Assembly (NCBI GenBank): GCA_937952095.1
Contig: CALFYG010000293.1
Location: forward strand, 1 to 16,691
Length of the DNA stretch: 16,691 nucleotides
Direction of reading: 5' to 3'
From: an uncultured Micrococcales bacterium
GTDB lineage: Bacteria; Actinomycetota; Actinomycetes; S36-B12; UBA10799
Translations under genes and position numbers: made by a program
The notes under the pieces: model-generated
Told to the model about the DNA's origin: nothing
What the model saw: the letters and a program-made list of their open reading frames with translations, nothing else
Database searches by the model: none
Part shown: positions 8,154-13,984 of the stretch, piece after piece
Layout: each line of letters starts with the position of its first letter
How positions within the stretch are numbered: the first letter of the stretch is position 1

Positions 8154-8166
8154 TAGGCTTGGCGAG
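8154..8166 (+). promoter_or_regulatory. Leaderless-type promoter of proS (-10 TAGGCT)
   Basis: TAGGCT at 8154-8159 fits the actinobacterial TANNNT -10 and lies exactly six bases before the GTG at 8166. Transcription would therefore start on the first base of that codon. No ribosome binding site is seen. This favours GTG 8166 over the in-frame ATG at 8175. The 66-bp space to the divergent GH31 gene must hold both promoters. Confidence 0.5.
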
Positions 8167-9914
8167 TGCTGAGAATGTCCACTCTGTTCCTGCGCACGTT
8201 GCGCGAGGACCCCGCTGACGCCGAAGTCCCGAGCCACAAGTTGCTGGTCCGCGCCGGCCTGGTGCGTCGCGTCGCCCCTGGCGTGTTCACGTGGTTGCCG
8301 TTGGGTTATCTCGTGTACCGCAACGTCGAACGCATCGTCCGCGAGGAGATGGACGCCGCAGGCTTCCAGGAGGTCCACTTCCCGGCGTTGCTCCCGCGCG
8401 AGCCCTACGAGGCGACCGGCCGCTGGACCGAGTACGGCGAGACGTTGATGCGCTTGCAGGACCGCAAGGGTGCCGACTATCTGCTCGGCCCGACCCATGA
8501 AGAGATGTTCACGCTGCTGGTGAAGGGTGAGTACTCCTCGTACAAGGATCTGCCGCTGGTGATCTACCAGATCCAGACGAAGTACCGCGACGAGGCGCGG
8601 CCGCGGGCGGGGATCCTGCGTGGGCGGGAGTTCGTCATGAAGGACTCCTACTCGTTCGACATCGATGACGAGGGACTGCAGCGCTCCTACGACCGGCACC
8701 GGGATGCGTACATCAAGACCTTCGATCGACTAGGCCTCGACTATGTGATCGTCTCGGCCATGAGTGGCGCGATGGGTGGGTCTGCCAGCGAGGAGTTCCT
8801 CGCACCGTGTGAGAGCGGGGAAGACACCTTCGTCCGTTCCGATGGCGGATATGCGGCGAACGTCGAGGCGGTCGTGACGGTGCCGCCGGCCGAGGTCCCG
8901 ATCGAGGGGTTGCCTGCCGCGCACGTTGAGGACACGCCGGACACCCCGACGATCGAGTCACTGGTGGACCTGGCCAACGCCCGGTTCCCCCGCGCCGACC
9001 GTCCGTGGACCGCGGCCGACACGTTGAAGAACGTGGTGCTTCGTCTTGAGCACCCGGACGGCACGACCAGCGCATTGGTTGTGGGTCTGCCGGGTGATCG
9101 GGAGGTCGACATGAAGCGCCTCGAAGCACAGGTCTCGCCGGCTGTCCCCTCGCCCTTCGAAGAAGCCGATTTCGCCGCGTACCCGCAGTTGGTGAAGGGG
9201 TACATCGGGCCGCAGGTGCTCGGGGAGGACCGCGGGATCCCGTACCTCGTGGATCCCCGGGTCGTCAGCGGCACCGCATGGATCACCGGGGCGAATGAGC
9301 AGGGCAAGCATGTCTTCGATCTGGTCTGTGGGCGGGACTTCACTCCGGACGGAACCATCGAGGCCGCCGAGGTCCGCGACGGCGATCCGGCCCCCGACGG
9401 ATCCGGTGCGCTGCATTCGGCGCGCGGTATCGAGATCGGGCACATCTTCCAGCTCGGCCGCAAGTACGCCGAGGCGCTCGACTTGACCGTCCTCGACGAG
9501 AACGGCAAGTCCAGGGTGGTGACGATGGGTTCCTATGGCATCGGAGTGTCCCGGGCCGTGGCAGCGATCGCCGAGCAGCACCACGACGACAAGGGACTCA
9601 TCTGGCCCCGCGAGGTCGCTCCAGCCGACGTGCACATCGTGGCCACAGGCAAGGATGCCGCGGTGTTCGAGAAGGCCGAGGAGTTGGCGATCGCGCTCGA
9701 GGACGAGGGTCTGCGGGTGCTATATGACGATCGGAAGGTGTCGCCCGGCGTCAAGTTCAACGACTCCGAGTTGCTCGGTGTGCCCACCATCGTGGTGGTT
9801 GGCAAGCGGCTCGTTGACGGGATGATCGAGATCAAGGACCGTGCTTCAGGTGACCGCGAAGAGGTCGAGCTCACCGCCGCCATCCCCGCGATCCTGGCCG
9901 CCTGCGGTCGCTAG
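8166..9914 (+). CDS. proS: Prolyl-tRNA synthetase, bacterial type with editing domain
   Basis: Class II aminoacyl-tRNA synthetase that charges tRNA-Pro, 582 residues, of the long bacterial type (ProS type 1). It begins MLRMSTLFLRTLREDPADAE, close to mycobacterial ProRS as I remember it. Class II motifs follow: motif 1 near FPALLPREPYEATGRW, motif 2 in YRDEARPRAGILRGREFVMK, and motif 3 in GSYGIGVSRAVAAIAEQ. The inserted YbaK-like editing domain, which removes mischarged alanine, lies at about 225-400 and keeps the Lys of TLKN (K288, matching K279 in E. coli). The anticodon-binding domain fills the C-terminus (about 480-582). GTG 8166 is preferred because of the promoter spacing; ATG 8175 is the alternative. 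The stop overlaps the stop of the convergent sugar dehydrogenase gene. Confidence 0.97.
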   Translation: MLRMSTLFLRTLREDPADAEVPSHKLLVRAGLVRRVAPGVFTWLPLGYLVYRNVERIVREEMDAAGFQEVHFPALLPREPYEATGRWTEYGETLMRLQDRKGADYLLGPTHEEMFTLLVKGEYSSYKDLPLVIYQIQTKYRDEARPRAGILRGREFVMKDSYSFDIDDEGLQRSYDRHRDAYIKTFDRLGLDYVIVSAMSGAMGGSASEEFLAPCESGEDTFVRSDGGYAANVEAVVTVPPAEVPIEGLPAAHVEDTPDTPTIESLVDLANARFPRADRPWTAADTLKNVVLRLEHPDGTTSALVVGLPGDREVDMKRLEAQVSPAVPSPFEEADFAAYPQLVKGYIGPQVLGEDRGIPYLVDPRVVSGTAWITGANEQGKHVFDLVCGRDFTPDGTIEAAEVRDGDPAPDGSGALHSARGIEIGHIFQLGRKYAEALDLTVLDENGKSRVVTMGSYGIGVSRAVAAIAEQHHDDKGLIWPREVAPADVHIVATGKDAAVFEKAEELAIALEDEGLRVLYDDRKVSPGVKFNDSELLGVPTIVVVGKRLVDGMIEIKDRASGDREEVELTAAIPAILAACGR

Positions 9915-11008
9915 TCCAGCGAGGGCACCTCGACCTGAATGATCCGGTCGTCGCCGCTGGTGGGCTGTCCGCGTCCGTCGGTGTTGTTCGTGACCACCCA
10001 CAACTGTCCGTTCGGAGCCTCCACAACGTCGCGCAGACGGCCGTACTCGCCGTCGAACCACGCTTGCGGGTCGGCTGCCCGGGTACCGTCGAGGCGCACT
10101 TCGTACAACGCCTGTCCACGCAGCGCAGCGACCCAGGCCGACCCGTTGACGATCGCCAGGCCGCTCGGGGAGGACGTGGCCGTCGGTGACCACGTGGCCT
10201 TCGGGTTGGTGGTGCCGGGGATGTCGCAGCGGCCTTCGCACTGCGGCCAGCCGTAGTTGCCGCCCGGTTCGATGAGGTTCAACTCGTCGACGTCGTCCTG
10301 GCCGAATTCGGTGGCCCACAACCTGCCTGCCTCGTCCCAGGCCAGGCCTTGGACGTTGCGGTGGCCGTAGGAGTACACCGGCGACGCCGGGTCGGGGTTG
10401 CCCGGCGCAGGGTTGCCCTTGGGGGTGATCCGCAGGATCTTGCCGGCCAAGGAGCTGCGGTCCTGGGCGAGGTCGGGTTCGCCTGTCTCACCGGTTGCCA
10501 CGTACAGGAACCCGTCCGGGCCGAACGCGATGCGCCCCCCATTGTGGATGAAGCCCTTGGGGATTCCCCCCAGAATCGTGCGCTCGTTGCTCAGCCGCTC
10601 GCCGTCGAAATCGAAGGCGACCACGCGGTTGTCGGTGGCTGCGGTGTAGTAGGCGTACACCGTGTCAGGATCCGGCGATTGCACCGCCAGGCCCAGCAGG
10701 CCCCCTTCACCACCCGGCAGCACCTCCGGGGGGTTGCCGATCTCGCTAGTCTGACCGTTGTCCAGCAGCAGGATCTTCGCGGTGTCGCGCTCGCTGATCA
10801 ACGCCCGCCCGCCGGACAGCGGCACCACGCTCCAGGGGGCCTCGAGGTTCCGGGCGATCTCCCCGGTGACGGTCGGCTCGGACGGCGTCGACGGTGACAC
10901 CGCAGGACTGTCGCTGGTGGCGGAGGTCGCGGGTGGCTCCGGGTTCGTCGCCTCGCTACAGGCTGCAAGGGCGGTCACGACCAGCACCGCAATCAGGATG
11001 CGCTTCAC
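9911..11008 (-). CDS. Lipoprotein of the PQQ-dependent sugar (glucose/sorbosone) dehydrogenase family
   Basis: A 365-residue exported protein. The N-terminus (GTG)KRILIAVLVVTALAAC is a lipoprotein signal with the lipobox Cys at 17, followed by a Pro/Ser/Thr-rich linker to about residue 48. The rest is a GSDH-type six-bladed propeller: APWSVVPLSGGRALISER, GGEGGLLGLA, FIHNGGRIAFGPDGFLYVATGETG, SLAGKILRI, YSYGHRNVQGLAWD and LNLIEPGGNYGWP. H155 in HNGG is the likely equivalent of the catalytic base of soluble glucose dehydrogenase. The family oxidises sugars with PQQ, but many members are uncharacterised, and whether this one binds PQQ cannot be seen here. The frame stays open upstream to 11059. 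GTG 11008 is chosen because it opens the signal peptide and has a -10 exactly six bases before it. It lies 20 bp after the second ferritin-like gene. Confidence 0.88.
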   Translation of the reverse strand: MKRILIAVLVVTALAACSEATNPEPPATSATSDSPAVSPSTPSEPTVTGEIARNLEAPWSVVPLSGGRALISERDTAKILLLDNGQTSEIGNPPEVLPGGEGGLLGLAVQSPDPDTVYAYYTAATDNRVVAFDFDGERLSNERTILGGIPKGFIHNGGRIAFGPDGFLYVATGETGEPDLAQDRSSLAGKILRITPKGNPAPGNPDPASPVYSYGHRNVQGLAWDEAGRLWATEFGQDDVDELNLIEPGGNYGWPQCEGRCDIPGTTNPKATWSPTATSSPSGLAIVNGSAWVAALRGQALYEVRLDGTRAADPQAWFDGEYGRLRDVVEAPNGQLWVVTNNTDGRGQPTSGDDRIIQVEVPSLD

Positions 11009-11020
11009 CGTTCCAGAGTA
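11006..11020 (-). promoter_or_regulatory. Leaderless-type internal promoter of the sugar dehydrogenase gene (-10 TACTCT)
   Basis: On the minus strand TACTCT (11020-11015) is followed by six bases (GGAACG) and the GTG at 11008, the same spacing as at ispG and proS. No ribosome binding site precedes the GTG. The gene may therefore be expressed both from here and by read-through from the ferritin-like pair upstream. Confidence 0.45.
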
Positions 11021-11028
11021 AGGTCCGG

Positions 11029-11448
11029 TCACACCGGCGGGGCGAGCCCTTCCGGCCACGGGAAGGCCTGGCCGGTGGCGCCCCAGCCCTGCGCGGAGGT
11101 GGCGGCACGCCGCACCGCACGCACGGCCCAGCGCCGGCGTGCCTCATCGGTCTGGTCCGTCAGTAACGCGACCAACACCGGGATCAGGCGTAACTGCACC
11201 GTGGCCAGAAGCGCCTTTGCCTGGGCGTCCGTGTTGACGGGCCCCGGTAGCTGGTAGGCGGGCGCGGGTGGTTCGGGCTGCTGTCCGTCCGCGATCAACC
11301 AGGCACGCAACTGGTCGCGGTCGGTGCGGTGCCGGCTCAACTGCGCCAGCGCGATGTCCTGGCCGGTTCGCAACCTGCCACCAGCCCGGCCCAACGCATA
11401 GATGGCGGCGTACTCCCCGGCCAGCGCCGCGCCCAGGGTCTCGCTCAC
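11029..11448 (-). CDS. Ferritin-like (DUF4439) domain protein
   Basis: A 139-residue helical protein without a signal peptide. The opening TLGAALAGEYAAIYALGRAGGRL and the following LAQLSRHRTDRDQLRAWLI fit the DUF4439 ferritin-like domain found in actinobacteria between proS and rimP. The glutamate and His/Arg-Asp spacing on the first two helices resembles a ferritin-type four-helix bundle, but the metal ligands look incomplete, so metal binding is uncertain. Ala-rich helices follow (AKALLATVQLRLIPVLVALL and AVRAVRRAATSA). The GTG start overlaps the stop of the preceding Tat-signal ferritin-like gene by 4 bp (GTGA), so the two are probably translated together and may form a complex. Its function in this group is not known to me. 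Confidence 0.75.
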   Translation of the reverse strand: MSETLGAALAGEYAAIYALGRAGGRLRTGQDIALAQLSRHRTDRDQLRAWLIADGQQPEPPAPAYQLPGPVNTDAQAKALLATVQLRLIPVLVALLTDQTDEARRRWAVRAVRRAATSAQGWGATGQAFPWPEGLAPPV

Positions 11449-11885
11449 AGCGTCCCCAGTGCTGCGGCGTGCTGGGATTCGGAGGCTGCGATGAGAGCGA
11501 GCAGTTGCGCGCGTTCCTGATCCGTTTCGCGCACAGCGGCAGCAGCGTGGCTACGGCCCGCGCCGATCTCGGCGCGTCGCAGGGCGCGCACGGAGGCTGG
11601 CGGGGTGGGGGACTGCGTCGTGGCAGGGGGTGCTTCCCATCCCAGCGCCCGCAGGTGAGCGGCATGCTCGTCGCGGATCCTCTGGTATTCGGCGGCGCGG
11701 GCAGGTCCGGCGGTTGCGATGGCCGCGTCGTAGGCGGCGATGAGAGCGATCTCCTCGGACTGCTGTGCATCGGGCACGGGTGGGGGTGCATCCGGTTCGT
11801 CCGCATCCTCGCTGCACGCCGGAGCGGCAGCGAGGGCGACGGCTGCCAGCGCGCCCATCTGCAACACGTGCCGCCGATCCGTCAT
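11445..11885 (-). CDS. Exported ferritin-like protein with twin-arginine/lipoprotein-type signal
   Basis: A 146-residue protein. The N-terminus MTDRRHVLQMGALAAVALAA has a twin-arginine motif (R4-R5-H-V-L) and a hydrophobic stretch ending APAC, where C24 could be a lipidation site, so export by the Tat pathway is likely. The mature part is helical: EEIALIAAYDAAIATAG, then YQRIRDEHAAHLRALGWE, whose EHAAH looks like ferritin-type metal ligands. Next come a Pro/Thr linker and a second helix pair (SHAAAAVRETDQERAQLLALIAASESQHAAAL). This matches the ferritin-like protein that lies divergent to rimP in other actinobacteria. It is the first gene of a three-gene minus-strand unit. A -10 TAGGCT lies eight bases before the ATG. 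The role is unknown; Tat export would allow folding with a cofactor before transport. Confidence 0.75.
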   Translation of the reverse strand: MTDRRHVLQMGALAAVALAAAPACSEDADEPDAPPPVPDAQQSEEIALIAAYDAAIATAGPARAAEYQRIRDEHAAHLRALGWEAPPATTQSPTPPASVRALRRAEIGAGRSHAAAAVRETDQERAQLLALIAASESQHAAALGTL

Positions 11886-11913
11886 GATCTGTCAGCCTAC
11901 GCGCGCGTAGTGT
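11885..11913. promoter_or_regulatory. Divergent promoter region of rimP and the ferritin-like gene with a 14-bp palindrome
   Basis: CTACGCGCGCGTAG (11897-11910) is a perfect palindrome. On the minus strand TAGGCT (11899-11894) is a good -10 eight bases before the ferritin-like ATG. On the plus strand TAGTGT (11908-11913) is a -10 candidate that would give rimP an 18-base leader holding its ribosome binding site. The palindrome overlaps both hexamers by three bases. No clear -35 box is seen on either side. Confidence 0.45.
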
Positions 11914-11924
11914 GGGAGGGCACC

Positions 11925-11931
11925 AGGGAGG
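11925..11931 (+). promoter_or_regulatory. Ribosome binding site of rimP
   Basis: AGGGAGG lies six bases before the ATG at 11938. It fixes the rimP start and shows that this operon has a leadered first gene, unlike several other units in the window. Confidence 0.6.
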
Positions 11932-11937
11932 CTGAAC

Positions 11938-12402
11938 ATGTCGGATGAACGCGAGCAGCGGATCGCGGAGCTCGTCGACCCCATCGTGACTGCGCGTGGG
12001 GCGGATGTGGAATTCGTGGACCTTCGCCGCGCCGGCAAGAGGACGGTGGTGGTCATCGCCGTCGACACCGATGGTGGGGTCTCGTTGGACGACATCGCGG
12101 ACTTCTCCCGGGACATCTCGGAAGCGCTCGACGCCTCCGATGTCATGGGGGAGGCGCCGTACACCCTTGAGGTCACCTCGCCGGGTGTGCATCGGCCTCT
12201 GACCCTGCCGCGGCACTGGCGACGCAACCAGGGGCGGTTGGTCAAGATCACCACCACCGACGGTGCGACGTTCGAGGGCCGCATCGCCGACAGCGACGAC
12301 GGGGGCGCCCGGATCGATGTGGCCGGACAGGTGAGAGCTGTGGACTACGCCGAGGTGGCCAAGGCCGTCGTGCAGGTCGAGTTCCCGAAGGAGGCCGGCT
12401 GA
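11938..12402 (+). CDS. rimP: Ribosome maturation factor RimP
   Basis: A 154-residue cytoplasmic protein needed for late assembly of the 30S ribosomal subunit. The N-terminal alpha/beta domain (about 8-85) carries GADVEFVDLRRAGKR, VDTDGGVSLDDIADFSRDIS and YTLEVTSPGVHRPL, the hallmark motif of the family (formerly YhbC/DUF150). The C-terminal SH3-like barrel (about 92-150) follows, with GRLVKITTTDGATFEGRI. Length is normal. The ATG has a good ribosome binding site six bases upstream. The stop overlaps the nusA ATG (TGATG), the usual rimP-nusA coupling. It opens the rimP-nusA-ylxR-infB-ylxP operon and is divergent from the ferritin-like unit. Confidence 0.96.
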   Translation: MSDEREQRIAELVDPIVTARGADVEFVDLRRAGKRTVVVIAVDTDGGVSLDDIADFSRDISEALDASDVMGEAPYTLEVTSPGVHRPLTLPRHWRRNQGRLVKITTTDGATFEGRIADSDDGGARIDVAGQVRAVDYAEVAKAVVQVEFPKEAG

Positions 12403-13373
12403 TGGACATCGACATGACCGCGCTCAAAGCCGTGGTGGTCGACAAGGGCCTGAGCCTGCAGACGGTGGTCACCAGCATCGAACAGGCCCTGCTGGCCGCC
12501 TACCACCACACCGAGGGACATCAGCAACTCGCGCGGGTGGAACTCGACCGCAAGACCGGGCACGTCACGGTCTGGGCCGCTGAACTCGACGAGGACGGCG
12601 AGAAGGTGGGGGAGTACGACGACACCCCCGCGGACTTCGGGCGGATCGCCGCCACGGTGGCCAAGCAGGTGCTGATGCAGCGGCTGCGTGAGGCCAGCGA
12701 CGACGTGACCTTCGAGGAGTTCGCCGCGAAGGAGGGCGACCTTGTGTCCGGCGTGATCCAGCAGGGCAACGATCCTCGATTGGTCTACGTCAACCTCGGT
12801 GCGGTCGAGGGCGTCATCCCGCCCGCTGAGCAGGTGCCGACGGAGTCGTACGGGCACGGGGAGCGGCTGCGCTGCTACGTCGTGTCGGTGCGACGAGGCG
12901 CAAAGGGGCCGTCGGTCACCTTGTCCCGGACACATCCGGATCTTGTGCGGCGGTTGTTCGCCATGGAGTCCCCGGAGGTTGCCGATGGGGTGGTGGAGAT
13001 CGCCGCCCTGGCCCGCGAGGCCGGCTACCGGACCAAGATCGCCGTGCGCGCCCGCTCCCCGCAGGTCAACGCGAAGGGCGCGTGTATCGGTCCCATGGGT
13101 CAGCGGGTGCGGGCCGTGACCTCGGAGTTGCAGGGCGAGAAGATCGACATCGTCGACTACGACGAGGACCCGGCCGCCTTCATCGCGGCGGCACTATCGC
13201 CGGCTCGGGTGGTGGGTGTCGACGTCGTGGATGAGCGTGCGCGGGCGGCCCGCGTGACGGTGCCGGACTACCAGTTGTCCTTGGCGATCGGAAAAGAGGG
13301 ACAGAACGCCCGTCTGGCCGCGCGCCTCACGGGGTGGCGCCTCGACATCCACCCGGACGTGGCGGCTGAGTGA
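12402..13373 (+). CDS. nusA: Transcription termination/antitermination factor NusA
   Basis: RNA polymerase-binding factor that affects pausing, termination and rRNA antitermination. It has 323 residues, the short form usual in actinobacteria, without the C-terminal acidic repeats of E. coli NusA. The N-terminal RNAP-binding domain covers about 1-105, ending in RIAATVAKQVLMQRLREA. The S1 domain is at about 110-180 (EGDLVSGVIQQG to GPSVTLSRTHPDLVRRLF). KH1 lies at about 205-265 (RSPQVNAKGACIGPMGQRVRAV), and KH2 at about 275-320 (LSLAIGKEGQNARLAARLTGWRLDI). The ATG overlaps the rimP stop, with AAGGAGG at 12388-12394 as ribosome binding site. ATG 12414 is an unlikely alternative. An unusual 224-bp gap with a repeat array follows. 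Confidence 0.96.
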   Translation: MDIDMTALKAVVVDKGLSLQTVVTSIEQALLAAYHHTEGHQQLARVELDRKTGHVTVWAAELDEDGEKVGEYDDTPADFGRIAATVAKQVLMQRLREASDDVTFEEFAAKEGDLVSGVIQQGNDPRLVYVNLGAVEGVIPPAEQVPTESYGHGERLRCYVVSVRRGAKGPSVTLSRTHPDLVRRLFAMESPEVADGVVEIAALAREAGYRTKIAVRARSPQVNAKGACIGPMGQRVRAVTSELQGEKIDIVDYDEDPAAFIAAALSPARVVGVDVVDERARAARVTVPDYQLSLAIGKEGQNARLAARLTGWRLDIHPDVAAE

Positions 13374-13376
13374 CGC

Positions 13377-13493
13377 CCCGTTTGCGACGTCGTTGACGGG
13401 CTTGGGTCCCGTTTGCGACGTTGTTGCCCTCCTGGCTACCGCTTTTCGACAACAACGTCGCACGGCGCGTCCGGCAGCGACAACAACGTCGCA
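13377..13493. repeat. Mirror-symmetric array of four 13-bp motifs between nusA and ylxR
   Basis: The motif TGCGACGTYGTTG occurs at 13383-13395 and 13414-13426 on the plus strand, and as its reverse complement CAACAACGTCGCA at 13450-13462 and 13481-13493. The two left copies share 19 bp (CCCGTTTGCGACGTYGTTG, starting 13377 and 13408). The two right copies share 16 bp (CGACAACAACGTCGCA, starting 13447 and 13478). Both pairs are exactly 31 bp apart, and all four are symmetric about 13438, while the 18-bp spacers differ. The inner pair can form a perfect 13-bp stem with a 23-base loop. It could be a terminator or attenuator, a set of protein-binding sites, or a dispersed genomic repeat. Confidence 0.85.
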
Positions 13494-13560
13494 AGACGAG
13501 CCACGGGTTCGAGTGGTGCATCGGTGATCGAGGTCACGTGGCGAAGGCGCCGTCGGGAAC

Positions 13561-13589
13561 TTGACCCCGCACGCTAGACTGAATACGGA
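13561..13589 (+). promoter_or_regulatory. Candidate promoter of ylxR-infB
   Basis: TTGACC at 13561-13566 is a good -35. With a 17-bp spacer it pairs with TACGGA (13584-13589), a poor -10. The better -10 hexamer, TAGACT at 13575-13580, is only 8 bp from TTGACC and would have to act without it, giving an 11-base leader before ATG 13598. One of these probably drives ylxR and infB separately from rimP-nusA; the sequence does not decide which. Confidence 0.4.
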
Positions 13590-13597
13590 TCGCCGCG

Positions 13598-13918
13598 ATG
13601 AAACCTTCAGCGTCAGACCGTATGGTCTCCGGTACCCCGGTGCGCACGTGCGTTGGCTGCCGCCGAAGAGTTCCTCAAGGTGATCTGCTCAGGGTGGTCT
13701 GCGACGAGGCCCGGTTGGTGCCGGATCCCACGCGCAGACGTCCCGGTCGCGGTGCCTACGTACACCTCACACAGGAGTGCGTCACGGCTGCCATCGCCCG
13801 CAAGGCGTTCGGCAGGGCTCTGCGGATCGGGGGCGGGCTGGATCCCAGTGATCTGGAACGGGCTCTTGAGCAACTGACCGAACCGAACGTTGGGAGCGTC
13901 GGGATGACAACCCGATGA
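13598..13918 (+). CDS. ylxR: YlxR family (DUF448) RNA-binding protein
   Basis: A 106-residue protein of the YlxR/DUF448 family, nearly always found between nusA and infB. The family motif RTCVGCRRRVPQGDLLRVV (C18 and C21) is followed by DPTRRRPGRGAYVHLTQEC and AIARKAFGRALRI, the conserved basic surface. A B. subtilis relative has been reported to bind RNase P RNA and to affect gene expression; the role in actinobacteria is not settled. ATG 13598 is used. An in-frame ATG at 13622 would also keep the whole conserved domain, and neither has a strong ribosome binding site. The C-terminal 20 residues (LEQLTEPNVGSVGMTTR) are a variable tail. A 66-bp gap follows before infB. Confidence 0.92.
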   Translation: MKPSASDRMVSGTPVRTCVGCRRRVPQGDLLRVVCDEARLVPDPTRRRPGRGAYVHLTQECVTAAIARKAFGRALRIGGGLDPSDLERALEQLTEPNVGSVGMTTR

Positions 13919-13951
13919 GCAGTCTGCGATGAAAGCGCCGACACAACACTA

Positions 13952-13971
13952 GGTCCGGAGTACCCCGGGCC
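13952..13971 (+). other. Small hairpin just before the infB ribosome binding site
   Basis: GGTCCGG (13952-13958) can pair with CCGGGCC (13965-13971), with one T-G wobble and a six-base loop. It ends five bases before the infB ribosome binding site (AGGAG, 13976-13980). It could affect infB translation, but short GC-rich stems are common by chance in such DNA. Confidence 0.25.
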
Positions 13972-13984
13972 AGACAGGAGAGAA

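Larger units (their letters stand above)
13374..13597. other. Intergenic region between nusA and ylxR
   Basis: This 224-bp stretch is the longest gene-free segment in the window. I see no credible small gene. The first half holds the four-motif array. The second half (13494-13560) shows nothing recognisable. The last part contains promoter-like sequences for ylxR. Such a long gap is unusual inside an operon whose other junctions are short. Confidence 0.6.

Noticed and set aside
8100..8699. 200-codon N-terminal extension of the GH31 reading frame
   Set aside because: It runs antisense to proS and lies upstream of a clear signal peptide starting at 8099. An open frame opposite a high-GC gene is expected by chance.
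11009..11059. Upstream start for the sugar dehydrogenase lipoprotein
   Set aside because: It would put 17 extra residues before the lipoprotein signal and run into the ferritin-like gene. The GTG at 11008 fits both the signal peptide and the -10 spacing.
13383..13493. CRISPR-like reading of the repeats after nusA
   Set aside because: There are only four 13-bp cores, two of them inverted, with 18-bp spacers. CRISPR repeats are longer and all in one orientation.
13383..13493. Insertion-sequence remnant with terminal inverted repeats
   Set aside because: No transposase fragment lies between the arms and no target-site duplication is seen. The symmetric 31-bp spacing is not typical of IS ends.
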